NCBI GenBank assembly: GCA_033980235.1
Contig: CM067070.1
Coordinates: 11,788,046 to 11,852,045, forward strand
Source of the DNA: Diadema setosum
Taxonomy: Eukaryota; Echinodermata; Echinoidea; Diadematoida; Diadematidae
Reading direction: 5' to 3'
DNA length: 64,000 nt
Under the pieces are notes generated by a model. The model was given only the letters and a program-made list of their open reading frames with translations. It searched no databases and was not told where the DNA came from. Of this stretch, positions 1 through 13,700 are shown piece after piece (position 1 is the stretch's first letter; every line of letters begins with the position of its first letter). The position numbers and the translations under genes were made by a program.

Positions 1-207
1 TATACATGTAGATATTTTGATAGCCATGCTGTGACTTCTGTTTGCACAGCAAGTGTTGAAGAAAAGGATTTTGTAACCCCTTACTTCTTAATAATATAAG
101 TAAATGTACCATCTGTTTTCTCCTCACTCAGACTAAAGTACCATCCAAGTGTGGTGTAGGACATAACTATAAAAGCAGTGAAACACTTGCTTACTTTTGC
201 ATATATG

Positions 208-417
208 CTGTACGAGCTGAAATTTTCGCGTACAGATATTTTCGCGAATTGCTACTAGGAGGACATTTTCATGTGTTGTTAATTTCGCGGTTGCGAAGTC
301 TAACTGTACTTATCTATTCGCACGTTGTTATTTTCGAGTGTTGTTATTTTCGCGGTTTAAAGGCGATTCGCGAAATTCGCAAAAATAAAACCACCGCGAA
401 AATTTCAGCTCGTACAG
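208..417. mobile_element. 210-bp MITE with perfect 23-bp TIRs (family A, copy 1)
   Basis: Positions 208-230 and 395-417 are exact reverse complements (ends CTGTACGAGCTG...). The interior is rich in TTCGCG and GTTGTTA words and has no coding potential. A second copy of the same length lies at 6852-7061 in the opposite orientation, with TA on both sides, which suggests a Tc1/mariner-type TA target. It is non-autonomous by size. The host family name is not known to me. Confidence 0.8.
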
Positions 418-1536
418 TACATGAAATTGTATTTCATGCATTAAGTGGCATTTAATACATAACACCTACAAAAACTTGTTTTGTTTTCAAAAGCCTGTTT
501 GTAACTTGTTAACTTTGAAATTTGTTCTGAGATTCATAAACAGTGTATACTCACCTATACCATGTATTAAAAGCAGTGTCTCTTTACACTGAAAACTCTT
601 TCCTTGTACAACTAATGGCAATTTCAATTCAAACCAACAATGGTCAATGAAAAATTCTGAAATTTTATCAGTCAGTGGCGAACAACATCAGTCCTGGTGG
701 CAGCATAAAAGTTTGCAGTACTTAAAAAAAAAAAAAAAAAAACAATAGGTGATACACTATTGGCGTATCACCTGAACAATAATAATAATGATAAAATAAA
801 AAATATGTGGTCATTGCTATTGGCTAGTAATTCATTGTCAGAAATTCTGTTTAAAAAAACAAAGATTGACTTTTAGCACACTGAAAGATCGGGAAACCTT
901 ATCCTTTGGTTTGGTTCCTTTATCCCTCCTAACCTTTAACCTTTCTTCCTGGCGTGCTCTCTAGTTTCACATGTTATTCTCAGAAACGGTCAAAAAAATT
1001 GGCGCATCTGACAGCTGAGTGAACAGAAAAGAATGTGCCCGGGATGTCCTTTGCCAGCCTTCTTTGCCAGTCGTCGCTTCTCGCAGAGCATCGGACGAGA
1101 CACAACCATCTAGGCGATTCCGACTGAAGACGGCTCTCCATCATCGCCTCCGTTTGTGACAGCACGGATCTTCCATCTTATCTCCACAGGAAAATCATGG
1201 CAGCAGCTCCCGTCTGTTTTTTTCATCCCGGATTTCTCACAGGACCTGCTCACAACATGCAACTTCTTGCTATGACAGGGCCGTCCCCTACCAAGGAGAT
1301 TTTACTGTTTGTAGTCCTTTTCATATCCGTGTGATACTCCTTCGTACCTTTGAGGTAGGACTGAATTGTCGGGTCATTTCAGAGCTGGCTCTGAAACAAA
1401 GGAGATTTTTGCATGTCATCCGAGCAGAACCTATGCACTAGAGCAGAAAAGATATCTGGTAGTGAAAAAAAAAATGGGAAAAATAACAATTGCAGTTTTA
1501 TCTACACATCCTTGCCAACGTGGCATTCAGTAATCA
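418..1536. other. 3' flank of the PiT gene, possible 3' UTR
   Basis: No gene or clear repeat is seen. The stretch lies immediately downstream of the PiT stop codon on the minus strand, so part of it is probably 3' untranslated sequence; I found no convincing minus-strand AATAAA. It holds an A-run near 724-742 and a 9-bp-stem hairpin at 747-773. The short frames here show no family similarity. Confidence 0.4.
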
Positions 1537-1774
1537 TTATAAGACGAGCCTCAGTCCAGCCATAAGAGCTGCGCTCAGTCCAGCCGTTATAGGCAGGGTT
1601 ATAATCCATGCCAGGATGATGTTACCGAAGAGCTTCCATTGAACTGTGGCCTTGGCTCGGACCCTGCCGATGGCCACCACGGAGCCGACCTTGCAGTGCG
1701 TCGTACTGATCGGGATTCCGATATTCGAGGCGAGGAGTACCGTGGCTGCAGCTCCCAGCTCGATGGAGAAGCCA
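1537..1774 (-). CDS. SLC20A: PiT last coding exon (C-terminus)
   Basis: This exon encodes residues 466-544, starting within the Ser codon completed from the previous exon (acceptor TCGCAG at 1780-1775). It contains the conserved [22 protein letters not shown] segment and the last membrane helices, ending ...MAGLRLVL and TAA at 1539-1537. The match to the C-terminus of PiT proteins is close. Confidence 0.93.
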
Positions 1775-4700
1775 CTGCGAGAAAAACAAGACGTAAAATG
1801 GTAATTAACGCTAGCCTTACTGCTACAAAATGCTTACACGCTAAAGCACGTCTTTGTGCGCCACAAAGCAAACACCCGTATGTCATATCACTCTGAGATC
1901 GCAATAAACAAGAGCTTTAGGAAACAGGTAAATTTTTGAGGAAGCGTTTCTCTTGCAATAGAAATGCAGTACAGCAAAGTTGTATAGAAAAATTGCAAAC
2001 TTTGCATTGAAGTAAATGCTATGACAAGGCTATGGCTATTTTTTCCTGCAAATGGCTAGTATTCAAAACATTGATGGGTTTGAGTGTGGTTTATAGGAGG
2101 TTGAGCAAAATATGCAGTCGACAAGCCATCAACTGAGTCGAGAGTGTGGATGTGGCACGTCTTGGGATTCTGAAATGCAAAGGACCTCCGAAATGATGCA
2201 AAATATGTCGGTTGTGAGCACACCTACAATAACCTGAACTGTGTTTATGGATTAAAAGTCCCTGTTCAGAAGTTACAAGCATTTTAAAAACAAAGCATTA
2301 CATCATGACAACAAGCCCTCATCAAGATAACAGAAGAAATTTCTCATGTTTGATGCATTTTGCCACCGTGGCCCTTATCAGAACCAGCCGTGATAAAATA
2401 CAACGTAATGACAACTGCAAGAAGAGATGTACCCATGGCACATTAGTTGCAGTCAACTTTTTTTGCCAGTGAAAAAGCATCCAGTGAAACTGCCTTGATG
2501 TGATACGAAAAATACAAACAGTGAAAATACGAAGCAAACAGCAGAGTCAGTTTACAAGGCTTTCTTCATAAATCCTATGGCAGACATGGGAAGACAAATA
2601 AAGATGTCTTCACTGCTATTCAGCCTTTCAAAATGTATACAATTTTAACAAAAACAAGAACACAATATCCAAACAAAATATAAAAACTTCATTAATATTC
2701 CAGGCTTTAAATTTTTCTTAAAATGTGTTTTACCTTGAAGGCGTCATCGGGGTGAGTTTTGAACCCACGGTCTCAATGACTCTACGCCCCAGCAGCCACA
2801 GGCCCACCGTGATGCCGAAGCCACCATAGACCAGGATCCAGACTGGCGTACCTTGCTTCTGGTCCACGCCTCCCGAAGAGTAGATGGCCCAGAGAGCTAC
2901 AAGTGGCCCGATGGCATTGCTGCATAATGGATATGTTGGTGACACATGGTGCTATTATATTATATTATATTATATATTGATTTTAAAATCAGTCAGTCTT
3001 CAACAGGTTAACAATACTCCATAATAACAACATTTTGGTGGAGTGTTGACATGCATATCTTGGTTGGCAACCATAACCACCCCACTCTTCCGGATCTTTA
3101 GGACCTACACTGGAGAAACATTTGAGGAATTATTTCACATCTGCTCCTTACGCAACCTTTACTCTTCATGTTTGCATTACGTTATCTATTCTTCCATATC
3201 ACAGACTTTTCAAATCCAAACAGGTATTTACAACACAGACAGGCACAAAATAGCAAACATTGTACGAGCATTAATCCCCAAGTGATGAGTAAAACTGATA
3301 TTAGCTTGTGCTGTGGGATGCAGAGGGTAAAAGTTGTATTGGAAGGAGCTCTAAAGTACAATTGTCCATTAAAAAAACAATGAAACTTTGAAAGAGCTTG
3401 GAAACTTATCTGCATCAGAACATAACATGAACCCGGAAAGAGGCTTTATTTTTTAAAAACATTCTGAATGACTATCAGTCATGAGACATGTTAAGTATGT
3501 ACCAATTCATTCTAAAAATTCTTGTTGACCAATGGTTAGATGGTAAGAAAACCAGAAAAAGAGCTCACCTGACATCGTTGCCACCGTGAGCAAAAGAGGC
3601 AAATATGGCGGAGAGAATCTGGAGAGGGGTGCAGAGTTTGGCCACCACCGGGTGGTCCTTGATGCTCTTCCACTCCTCCGACTCCATCTTCTTGCTCATG
3701 CTCTTCCGGGCGTCTCCACCGCCTGTTGGCTCGTTGCTTAGCAACCGCTTCCACTTGTTCCCGTTGACCTTGAAGAAGCCGTTGGCATCCTTGGAAGTCG
3801 GCGAGGTGGGCATCGTGGGCATGGTCTGGCCAGCTGGGGTCAAAGGGAAAGGAGAGACGTTCATCAGTGGTGGAGCCATGCTGTGACTTGGTTTAATATC
3901 AAGCCACTGTTCAATAATATGCAAATAGCAAGTGATCACAGGTGCGATGGTACAAGATTTCGCACAAGGTGAAAAATAGAGGCAGCCTATTCAACAGTAC
4001 AAAGCTGTGCTAATAGTGTGCTTAATCTTTTACTCAGCGCGAAATCGTGTTCCAGTTCACAAGTAAAGACCATACACTATTTGTTTTATACAACACCTCA
4101 GACGTCACCGGATGTGGTCCTCACCAATTCTTGAATTAAGTACAGAAATTGCTTTTGTGTGAAAGGCAAATAAGTGGAACAGTAAAGTCAGTCGCACAAT
4201 TGAACATCAAAGATCAGATGAAGTTGTTGACAACAGCAAAATAAGTGGCTGAATGGGCGCGTGTAACTGATTGAGTGCGCGCAGCAAAGGTATGCTTATT
4301 GTGACATCATAGGTGTGCAATGGTGCAACATCTATGGGTTCAGCATGGTTCATGAGGAGTTTGAGAGCATGTTGCTGCGACATGCTCAAAAACTTGTGCA
4401 ACATCCTCAAAGACAGCGACATGCAATGCAACATCCTCCAGACTTGGCAACATGCTAAAAAAAAAACACCACAAAATAACAAACAAACAAACAACAAAAA
4501 ACATGTTAAAAACATGGGCAACACTTGAGAAACATCTATTTTGACAAATTTTTGTGCAAAACACAAGATAGAACATCGAATGTACGTGTAAGTAGCACAA
4601 CGGGAAACAAGTTGTGAAATATTGAGCACCTGTCCCAAGATGTGTACCGCACGAAACAGACAGCACAATGCCAACAGTTTGTTTCATAACTTTAATTCCA

Positions 4701-7700
4701 ATGCCACACATACACTATGCCTTTGAAACATATCACAAAGTACATGTACTACTACACTCCAGTGGCTACATAGACGATCATATTGCCATGAATAGCACAA
4801 AGTGATAAGATCAAAACTTCCCTCAAAACACTGCAGCAAAACTAACAATCTACCGATAAAAACAGAAACACATATCACATTTGGCAGAACTTTTCTTCAA
4901 AACATAAAGGGGATGAAGTGATATAAAGAGGGAAATCGTACCAAGAAGTGATAAAAAAGGCAATGAAGAGGAACGTTGATCGTTGAAGACTTTATCAGCA
5001 AAACTGCATGCGGCATGGGATATTTGCAGTGAATTTGCGGCTGAAATTAAAGTGCTTACTCATTGACATTTGGTGGCCCTTGCTGGGTAAGATATATAAC
5101 ATCTTAACAAGACAATCGCTGGGAATGGACCTGCAACCGTTATTCCTCGTTCACTTACTGTGCCAGTGGTAATATAGTAAGTACAACAAGCAGCGAGCTC
5201 AGGCGCATGTTGCCCTCGAAAGAGGAACAACACGCCGATGCGCCATACGCCGATGCGCCAGGCGCCGCAAGTAGCGATGAGTTGGACCACTCTCAGTATC
5301 TGCTGCTGCGGCGCGATATGATTTGCTTTTTTTCTCCTTCTTCCTCTTGGATACTGTACGTCGCCCCAAAGCAGGGGCCAACCAGACAGCAAGTGCGCCA
5401 GCATTGATGGCGCAGAGAGAGAAGTCAGAAGTTAATTGATTTATTAATCAGTTTTTTCATGCAAGATCAATACATCCAAGATTTTTGAGAAAGTTTTTTA
5501 TTTTCGTCCTTTTTCATAAACTTCTCCTTGATGCCACAAGTTAGATTGCACCTCACGCTTGGGAAAATAAAGCATGTATTTTACAAACTGAATATACATT
5601 GTGTTAAACACAGCAAATGTCTTCTGTACAGTCAAATGAAAATAAAACATGTGAAAATACAGAGCTCTCAGATGGTATCAGAGACTATGTAGAAACTTAC
5701 AGCTTTACAGCACACAGACTTCGAGCCTTTAAGCAGGCCCTAGACCCCAACTGCAAGGACACTGCGCTTGTAATGTGCGCCCCGCGCATGATACAATTTT
5801 GCAATACAGTACTACTGTTCACGTTCAGAGTTTTAAACATGGTTGAATTTTCAAAGCTGTTGACTATCCTGGACTTCATGAGTTTAATATGTGAGTCATT
5901 GTAAACTGGCAAAATCACCCTTACACTATCAGATTTTTTGCTTTAAAAAAATATAATCGCTCGGCAAAACAGCAACAGCATGCAATGGAACTATATAATT
6001 GCATGTCACATGATGAGTAATCGACCAATCAGATGAGTAGACTCTTGTTAGGTGTTGTTAAACGTGCACTGTCATTTCACATGTGGTTATTGATGCATGA
6101 AAGGTCATTATGGCTCTTGGAGGTGGGAGTATGTGATTCTATAAGACAATTTCAATAAATTCTCATTATTTGTATGATATTAAACATAAAAATAAGTAAA
6201 GTTTTGTGCTATTTTGCAATCTATTGCTGACACCAAGCCGAACTGAGAACCCTCCACTTAACCTTGACATGCCATAACATGTGCATTCCATTGTGTGATC
6301 TGCACAAAATAACCATCAAACTTGATTGTAGTTTGTCTGTTTTTTATCAAATTCAGAAGTACAAGATGCTTCTCATTTGTTTCTTTCTCGGGTAGATACC
6401 ACTTACATTCAGAAAAGAGCAATGAGTTCTTTGTGACCCTTTCATGAATATCACGCCAATCTATGGTTCAATGTGCTATTGCATAATATGGCAATGCATG
6501 TTGAACAGAACTAGCAATCAAAAACGTGCAAAGCCTTCGGCACAGACATACCTGGTTCTACCATGGGTTGGCCCTCCGCAGAGTGAACCTGTCCGTTGCT
6601 ATGGTGACCTGCAAGATTGACTTTCACTTCCTCTGTGTCACAAACTGGGACTATAACGACAGAAATATAGTTCACCTTTACGAGCGTGATCACAGTCATC
6701 ATTCAAGTTCACCTCACATTCTTTATGTCTGCTTTGACCATGAAGCAATTTTCACTCCATATCTCATGCCTTTCACCTCTATTTTCATGTTTTTTATCAA
6801 TTTTGAAGGTAGTGATATATATCTTATTGTGTCTACTTTTATACTTATCTACTGTATGAGCTGAAATTTTTGCAGTGGTTTTATTGTCGCGAATTTTGTG
6901 AATCGCCTTTGAATCGCGAATTAACAACACTCCAAAATAACAATGCACAAATAACCAAGTTCAGTTAGACCCTCGCAACCGCAAAATTAACAACACACGA
7001 AAATGTCCTCCAAGTAGCAATTCGTGAAAATATTTGCATGCGAAAATTTCAGCTTGTACAGTATCTTTACCTTTGATATCATGAATCTTTGTAAAGTAGA
7101 ATTGCAACACTGGCTTTTTTTTTTTTGTTGTTGTAGTTTTGTCATCATTAAATCTTTGCACGTGAAATATTTTCTATAATATTTTCCAATAATATTGAAT
7201 CGATATGGATCTAAATACAATGCAGTACCAGAGGGAAGTACACCCGTGTCTTTGCTTTTAATATTCTATCTACTTTTTTTTTTTTTTTTTCTGTGAGGTA
7301 TGTTTGCTTTACAATAATGCAGATTGGAGCTACAAGGGACACCTCATCATATTAACTGTTCATCCTTTATGATTATAGAATTTGGGTTAAGCACACATGA
7401 TAAGCAGTGTATGATAAGTGGAAGTAAATATTTGATGCCAATGTCTTCAGATAGCTATGTTGTATAACAAGGTCACCCTGAAGGATATTGTTGGTTAATG
7501 CAGCTCATCTCTGTTTCTCTATGAGTCACCTAAAATTAGAGCTATAAAACATATGATTCCCCAATGTGCAGCTTACAAGAACGCCTAAAACATACTTGAA
7601 ACCTTGACGTTTGCTTTGAAGACAGCTCATAAAAAATTTACTGTCCTTCAGTGGAGGTCATATAACTTCTCAAAAACAGGACAGCTTACTTGGCAAAATG

Positions 7701-10700
7701 TAATGATATCAACATCTTTTATAGCACTAGTTCAAATTGAAGTCTTCATTTTTTTTTCTTTCTTTTCTGTAACAGCATAAGAATCTTGACATTCCCAATG
7801 AAGAATGTTTTCGACAGAAAATGTGAACAACTTTCTATTAGACGAGAATGCAAATTTTTCTTTAACCAATGTTCTGGCTAGCTTTCATAAAAATCATCAT
7901 GCATATGTGCATGTACCATGAAACAAATGCATACCTTTAATCTCTGGGTCCACCTTCACCTCTGCCATTTCCCCGGAGTACTTGCTTGCTGCCTGGATGT
8001 CTGCACGAGTCAAAATCAAACACAAATGAAAGCTGTTTCAAAACTGTGGTGGATCACTGAGGAATCTGCCAAACTTTGCTGTGAGCTTTTGTTGCAAAAA
8101 GAGCAAAAATTATGTTTTCTGTTTACTTTTTCGAAGAAATCACTGTAAGCTGATATACGGTACAAGCTGCAAGCTGGAATCCATCTTCATAACATTTTCC
8201 CTTTATTCAAGATATTTAGAAATGATTTCTTAACTACTTCATAGCTCAGGGATCCACTTTAGTGGTGGCTGGTTGCCCAGGGCCATTAAAAATTGATACA
8301 TGGTTACCTTTTGCTAGCCCCAGCAGGCAATTATACTGTAAAAGCTTTAAAAAGAATTATTCTATTATGTTTCTATTCATTTCAAGTCACAAAAACTTCA
8401 CATTTCAAGATTTTCTTGGCCCAAAAGGGCCCAGAGAGTCAAAAGTAGTGTACAGTAGACATATGTGACCCTGCATCACAAAACCACGAAAAAGTCGCCA
8501 AACATGGATTTTTAGTTTAACCCTATTCTAACTGGGCTATTTGAGACCAAGTTTTTACTGGGGGGGGGGTCAATTTGACCCCCCCTTCAGATCTCGGCCG
8601 CCGATCGCACGATCGCCGCAAAATTTTGCCTGAACATAGAGCCGGATGTCAACTACAAGATTACATGGTCATACAATAGAAAAATTTTGATTTCATATTT
8701 TTTAATAAATTAATTATGCAAATTAACGCATGAATTCATATTTTCACCTATAACTCCATCAAAAAGACTGAAGGATTATTTAATTTTTGTGTCAGAGTTC
8801 CTCAAGACACATCAAACAATTTTCTAGTAAAAAAATAGCGCAATTAAAATCATTTTCTTTTGTTTTTTATTGTTTTGTTAATTTCTTATGTATTTTATTG
8901 TTTTTTCGATCTTTTGTTTTCTATTGTTTTTTTGCCAAAATTTGTTGGAGGCACTTTTTCAAGCTTATCTACATTAAAATTGATTTATTTCAATGGTTAA
9001 AAGTTGAAATAATCTAATTTATATCAATTAAACAAAAAAACACAGTTTGCATTGGATTTGCACACGAAATCATGAATTCGAGCGTTTTTCGGGTTGACAT
9101 GCATATGCAAAACATTGCATAACTTCAGAACGGTGTACCCGAACGTCGCAAATTTGGTCTCAAAATATGCGGGAGACTCAAATGAAAAAAGTCATGAAAC
9201 GACGCGGCAAAATCTTTGCGCGTTGCGGAATTGTGGCGCGAAACGTCGAGGGGGGGTCAATTTGACCCCCCCCCCAGTTAGAATAGGGTTAATGGCAGAT
9301 ATTGAAAGAGCAGATTCTAAGCTAATTATGTAGAACTCAATCCAGATGGACTCTCCTAAATCTAAATATTGGGAAGAAAGCACACACTCTGGAAAGGTGT
9401 GAACTGAGAAAAGAGGCTCTGAAGTAAAGGGTCTACTCAAGTGCTTAATCTTTTCAAACCATGCTGGCTGTGCGATGAGTGGGACAAAAAAACAATAAGT
9501 TAAAGGACAAGTTCACCTTCATTAACATAAGGATTGAGAGAATGTAGCAATATTAGTAGAACACATCATTGAAAGTTTGAGGAAAATCAGACAATCCGTT
9601 CAAAAGTTATGAATTTTTGAAGTTTTTGTGCAGTACCCGCTGGATGAGAAGACTACTGCAGTGTATGAATAACTTAGATGTCACATGCGTACAACAATAT
9701 AAGGAGAATATAAAGAGAATTTCACAAAATTCCATCTTTTGAAAAAAGTACACATTCCCCTGACTCGTTACCGATAAATGTTATGGGTAATATTACTCCC
9801 ACTGCCTTTAGAAAGAGGCAAGTCAATTGCTCTTTTATTATGCGAAAAAAGTGAAAATATGTTGAATTTTCTTTTATATTTTCTTTATACTGTTGTACGC
9901 ATATGACTCACAAGCTGTAGTAGTCTCCTCATCCAGCGGTTCCAACACAAAAATTAAAAAAAATCACAACTTTTGCATCGATTGTCCAATTTTCCTCAAA
10001 CTTTCACTGATGTGTTCTACTAATATTGTTGCATTTTCTCAATCCTTATGTTTATGAAGGTGAACTTGTCCTTTAACCACTGTAGCAACAAAATGAAGGG
10101 ATTATCAGAATAAGCTGAAATTATTAAGCATGCTCAATTAATAAATTCTGTCCATATAAATACATGCCAACTTTCAAGGCGGTAGCACTATCTATTCAAA
10201 AGTTATCAAAAGTGAAGGGTGTGCAAAGGATTTTTAAAAAATGAAAAAGGACCTCTAAAGATGTACCTAATTGCACTACTCCTACAAAAAAGGGGTTGTA
10301 GAAAAACTGCCAAAAACACACTTTCCAATTCATTTTAGGACCCCAAATTTCAGAAAGTATGAAAAACTCAAGATTGACTTCGTTGAACCATTTCACCTTT
10401 TTCGAGTCCTCTTGTAAAATCAAGGCGTGCGACTTTGTTTGTTTTGTGATGCAGAGTCACATATATATTCATCATATTTCCTCTCTTTCTTTCTCTCTCT
10501 CTCTTTTTGGTAATACCTTGCAGCTGTCTCCTCCAATATGGGACCAGGAAGAAGAAGACGACGAGTCCGACGATGAGGCCGAGGCCGAAGCTAAGAATCA
10601 TGACACCCCACACTGGGATGACATGAAGGTAGAGCACTGTGGTAGGGGAGAAAAGACAGAGAGAGCACTCATCATTCACACTAATATTGCTATTAACCCT

Positions 10701-13700
10701 TTGCGGATGGACTGATCATTCTACAACATGCCTTTCCCACAGACACCTGCGTGAGTATACTTGGGACTTGTCCTCAACGGGTTAAACTCTCCAACTCCAA
10801 GCACTTTCATATCAACTCACCAAATTTGTTACAGCACTTTTCTTCTTTAATATTCTATCCTCCACCCACTTTCTTGTCTACACAATATTCTACACTCTGT
10901 GAAATAAACTTCAATAATTTTCAACACAAACAAAAAAGCCAGAGGGGGGAACCTCTGAAGACTTCTACACTTTTCACACAACTATTTATCAAAAGGGTGG
11001 GGGGGGGGGGGAACAAAAACCTTGAGCAAACTCACTTTTCGGACCATCAATGAATATGGATATACAGTTGATGATCATGACAAGGGCATAGAAGAATGGT
11101 AAAACCCTCAGTCCTGGCTCTAGGGGCTCCTCCTGTATGACACACAGATAGAAAGATAAAATATGGGAACACATTACTATCAAACCTGCCTATCAAACAG
11201 GCAAAATTCTCTTCATAACAACATTGATCATCTAGCATCTCTAGACAAGAGACCATTCTAGAGTGGTTGGAGGTTGGGCAAATTGCATTTCATTGCTCCA
11301 TAGCATGACTCCTCATCATTCATTCATCCATCATCCTCATCAGTACAGCATACTGTATTGTGATAAGCTGTTCTTTTTGCGTACGGATACAATGTATTTT
11401 CGTGAACGAGGTCACACACATTTTCACGAGATGTTGTTTTACCAAATTGACACCAATGCTATTTATGCACTATTAACCTGGTGCATAGCGACATTTGCGC
11501 ATTTTGTTAGATTTGTGATCCACCTGTGATTCGCGAAGTTCGTGAGAATTAAACCCTCATGAAAATTACAGCTTTATCAATATACAATGTGATTGATGAG
11601 TACAAACTCATACATTTATCATGTACATAGCAAATTGTCATTACTCAGTAAAAAACAGGACAAAAACAAAAAAAGCAAAGCTAAAATGCATGTCATGCAC
11701 TGAATGCATGTACAGTTTTTCATTTTTATTTTATTTGTTATTCTTACAGTCAGCCCTAAAAAGTTAAACTATACATTCAAGTGTGTGGCAATCAACTACA
11801 CTTGCAAACAAATGTTGGGGCATTAAACAAATTTGTTCCATCTGGTCAAATAGTAAGAGCATGAAGAGGGTTTCCATAACTGTGCAGGGTTCAACCTGGA
11901 GTCAGTTGACACTAAAATATTGACTGGTCAAACACAGCAAATTACAAGAGGTTGGCTGCTTGCCACATTATGCAGGCCAGGGTTTTATGATGAAATATCA
12001 ATTCTAGCATGGGTCAGACAACCTTGTGTTGAACAATGTCACTTGACTTTGATACAGCACATCAGCACCTTCTCTTAACAAGAGACCCGCGGGTCTAGCG
12101 CTCACCTGAGTATCGCAAGTTCACCTTTCACGCAGTCACTAATGGGCAATTCCACGCCAAAGTGGACATGACATCTAAAATTTCAAATTCATATTTCCTA
12201 CGCAATTTTGGTATCAAATGAAAGCTTAAAGTTGGAATTTTATGAATTTGAGTAAAAATTCTTAGTTTTATAACATATTCGGGGTCAATTTTTCAATTGT
12301 TTAACTAACCTTATTAATTTTCAAAAATGCATGAATTATAATAGAAATGTAGCATGGCCTGTATGCAATATTTGAGAAATAAATGTTATGAATTGTAATA
12401 TTTAGAACTTAGTAAATATGAAAGAAACAGTTCATTTAATATTTTAACGGTTTCCATGATTTGTTACGCTTCAGTGACTTCCTAAAGGTGACCTTGTATT
12501 TTGTCCTTCCGTTACCACAAAAAGAGGTCTTTTTAATATTTTATCAAAAATAGTAATATAAAAACCATAAAATTTTCAGTGTAAAGCAAGTTTAGGTAGG
12601 CCTATAACTTGGCACCCATCCATCCATGAAACCCCTCCTCTTTGAATAATTATGAATAAATTAAAAATGTCCTTCCGTTACCGAAGCTAGTAACGGAAGG
12701 ACAAAGTTGTGGTAACTGAAGGACTTAGAGTCTGTTTTTAGCCATTTAATGTCCCTAAGATGAGAACACAAATGAGTCAGAACCTACTCTAAGTACCCTT
12801 GACTAAATTCAAATAACAAATGAAGCCACACCTCTTTCCTGAATGCAAGTCGACCCAAAATTGGCTCAATTTTGTAATTTTGTGTACAAACCCTATGGGA
12901 AATAGTGCTCTTTCATAAAACTCATAAAACTCATAAAAATCTGATAATTTTTTTTTGTTTTGATCACTTTGATTACTTGACTTTTGCCTAACTATGTTTA
13001 AAAAGTGGTCTGTGACAATTTTCTTCGGAAAAAAAAACAAACACTCAAACAACAAAAAGAAAAAAAACAAGGAAATACAAAAGAAATTCAAGAAACTATA
13101 AAAAATAAAAGAATTGAGATTGATTTTGCAATTTTTTGACACTACATTTGTTTAATACCTCAAAATGAAGATCCACACCAAAAAATGTCTGTAAATTGCT
13201 TCACATTAGTATTCTATGGGATAAAATGTAATTTATTAAATGTAATTTATTGAATGAATTTGCATAATCAATTAATATGTATAATTAGGAATTAGCAGTA
13301 TTTTGAACAATCTAATTATGGTCTCGTGTAGATTACTCTCCAGGGTGATGTGTGCAGATTTTAATCATGATTTATATTGCAAACAGTGTAAGAGATCGGG
13401 GGGGGGGGGGTCTGGGGATATGCCCCCAAGACACCCTCCCCCACACACTCACACACTGTGAAATGGGTCCATAAGATTTGGCTATTTGGGGGATTAAGCA
13501 AAAGAAAGAAAAAATATCACATTGGACTACAAGGATTAACATTAAAGTTGGAAATAACATCCTTCACTGTATGCACACAAAGCTCTTTGTCCTTCCGTTA
13601 CCACACATTAATGAAAACAATGTGCTGTAATTAAAAAACCAGGTGACATGTTTCAAAGTTGAATACATAAAAGTAAAGCTAAAACTATTTGGATCAAACT

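Noticed and set aside
1599..1904. Alternative minus-strand frame over the last PiT exon
   Set aside because: Out of frame with the conserved PiT C-terminus and running through the intron.
5060..5410. GC-richer segment with frames on both strands inside a PiT intron
   Set aside because: Arg/Lys-rich translations without family resemblance, and no splice-phase fit to the PiT reading frame could be shown.
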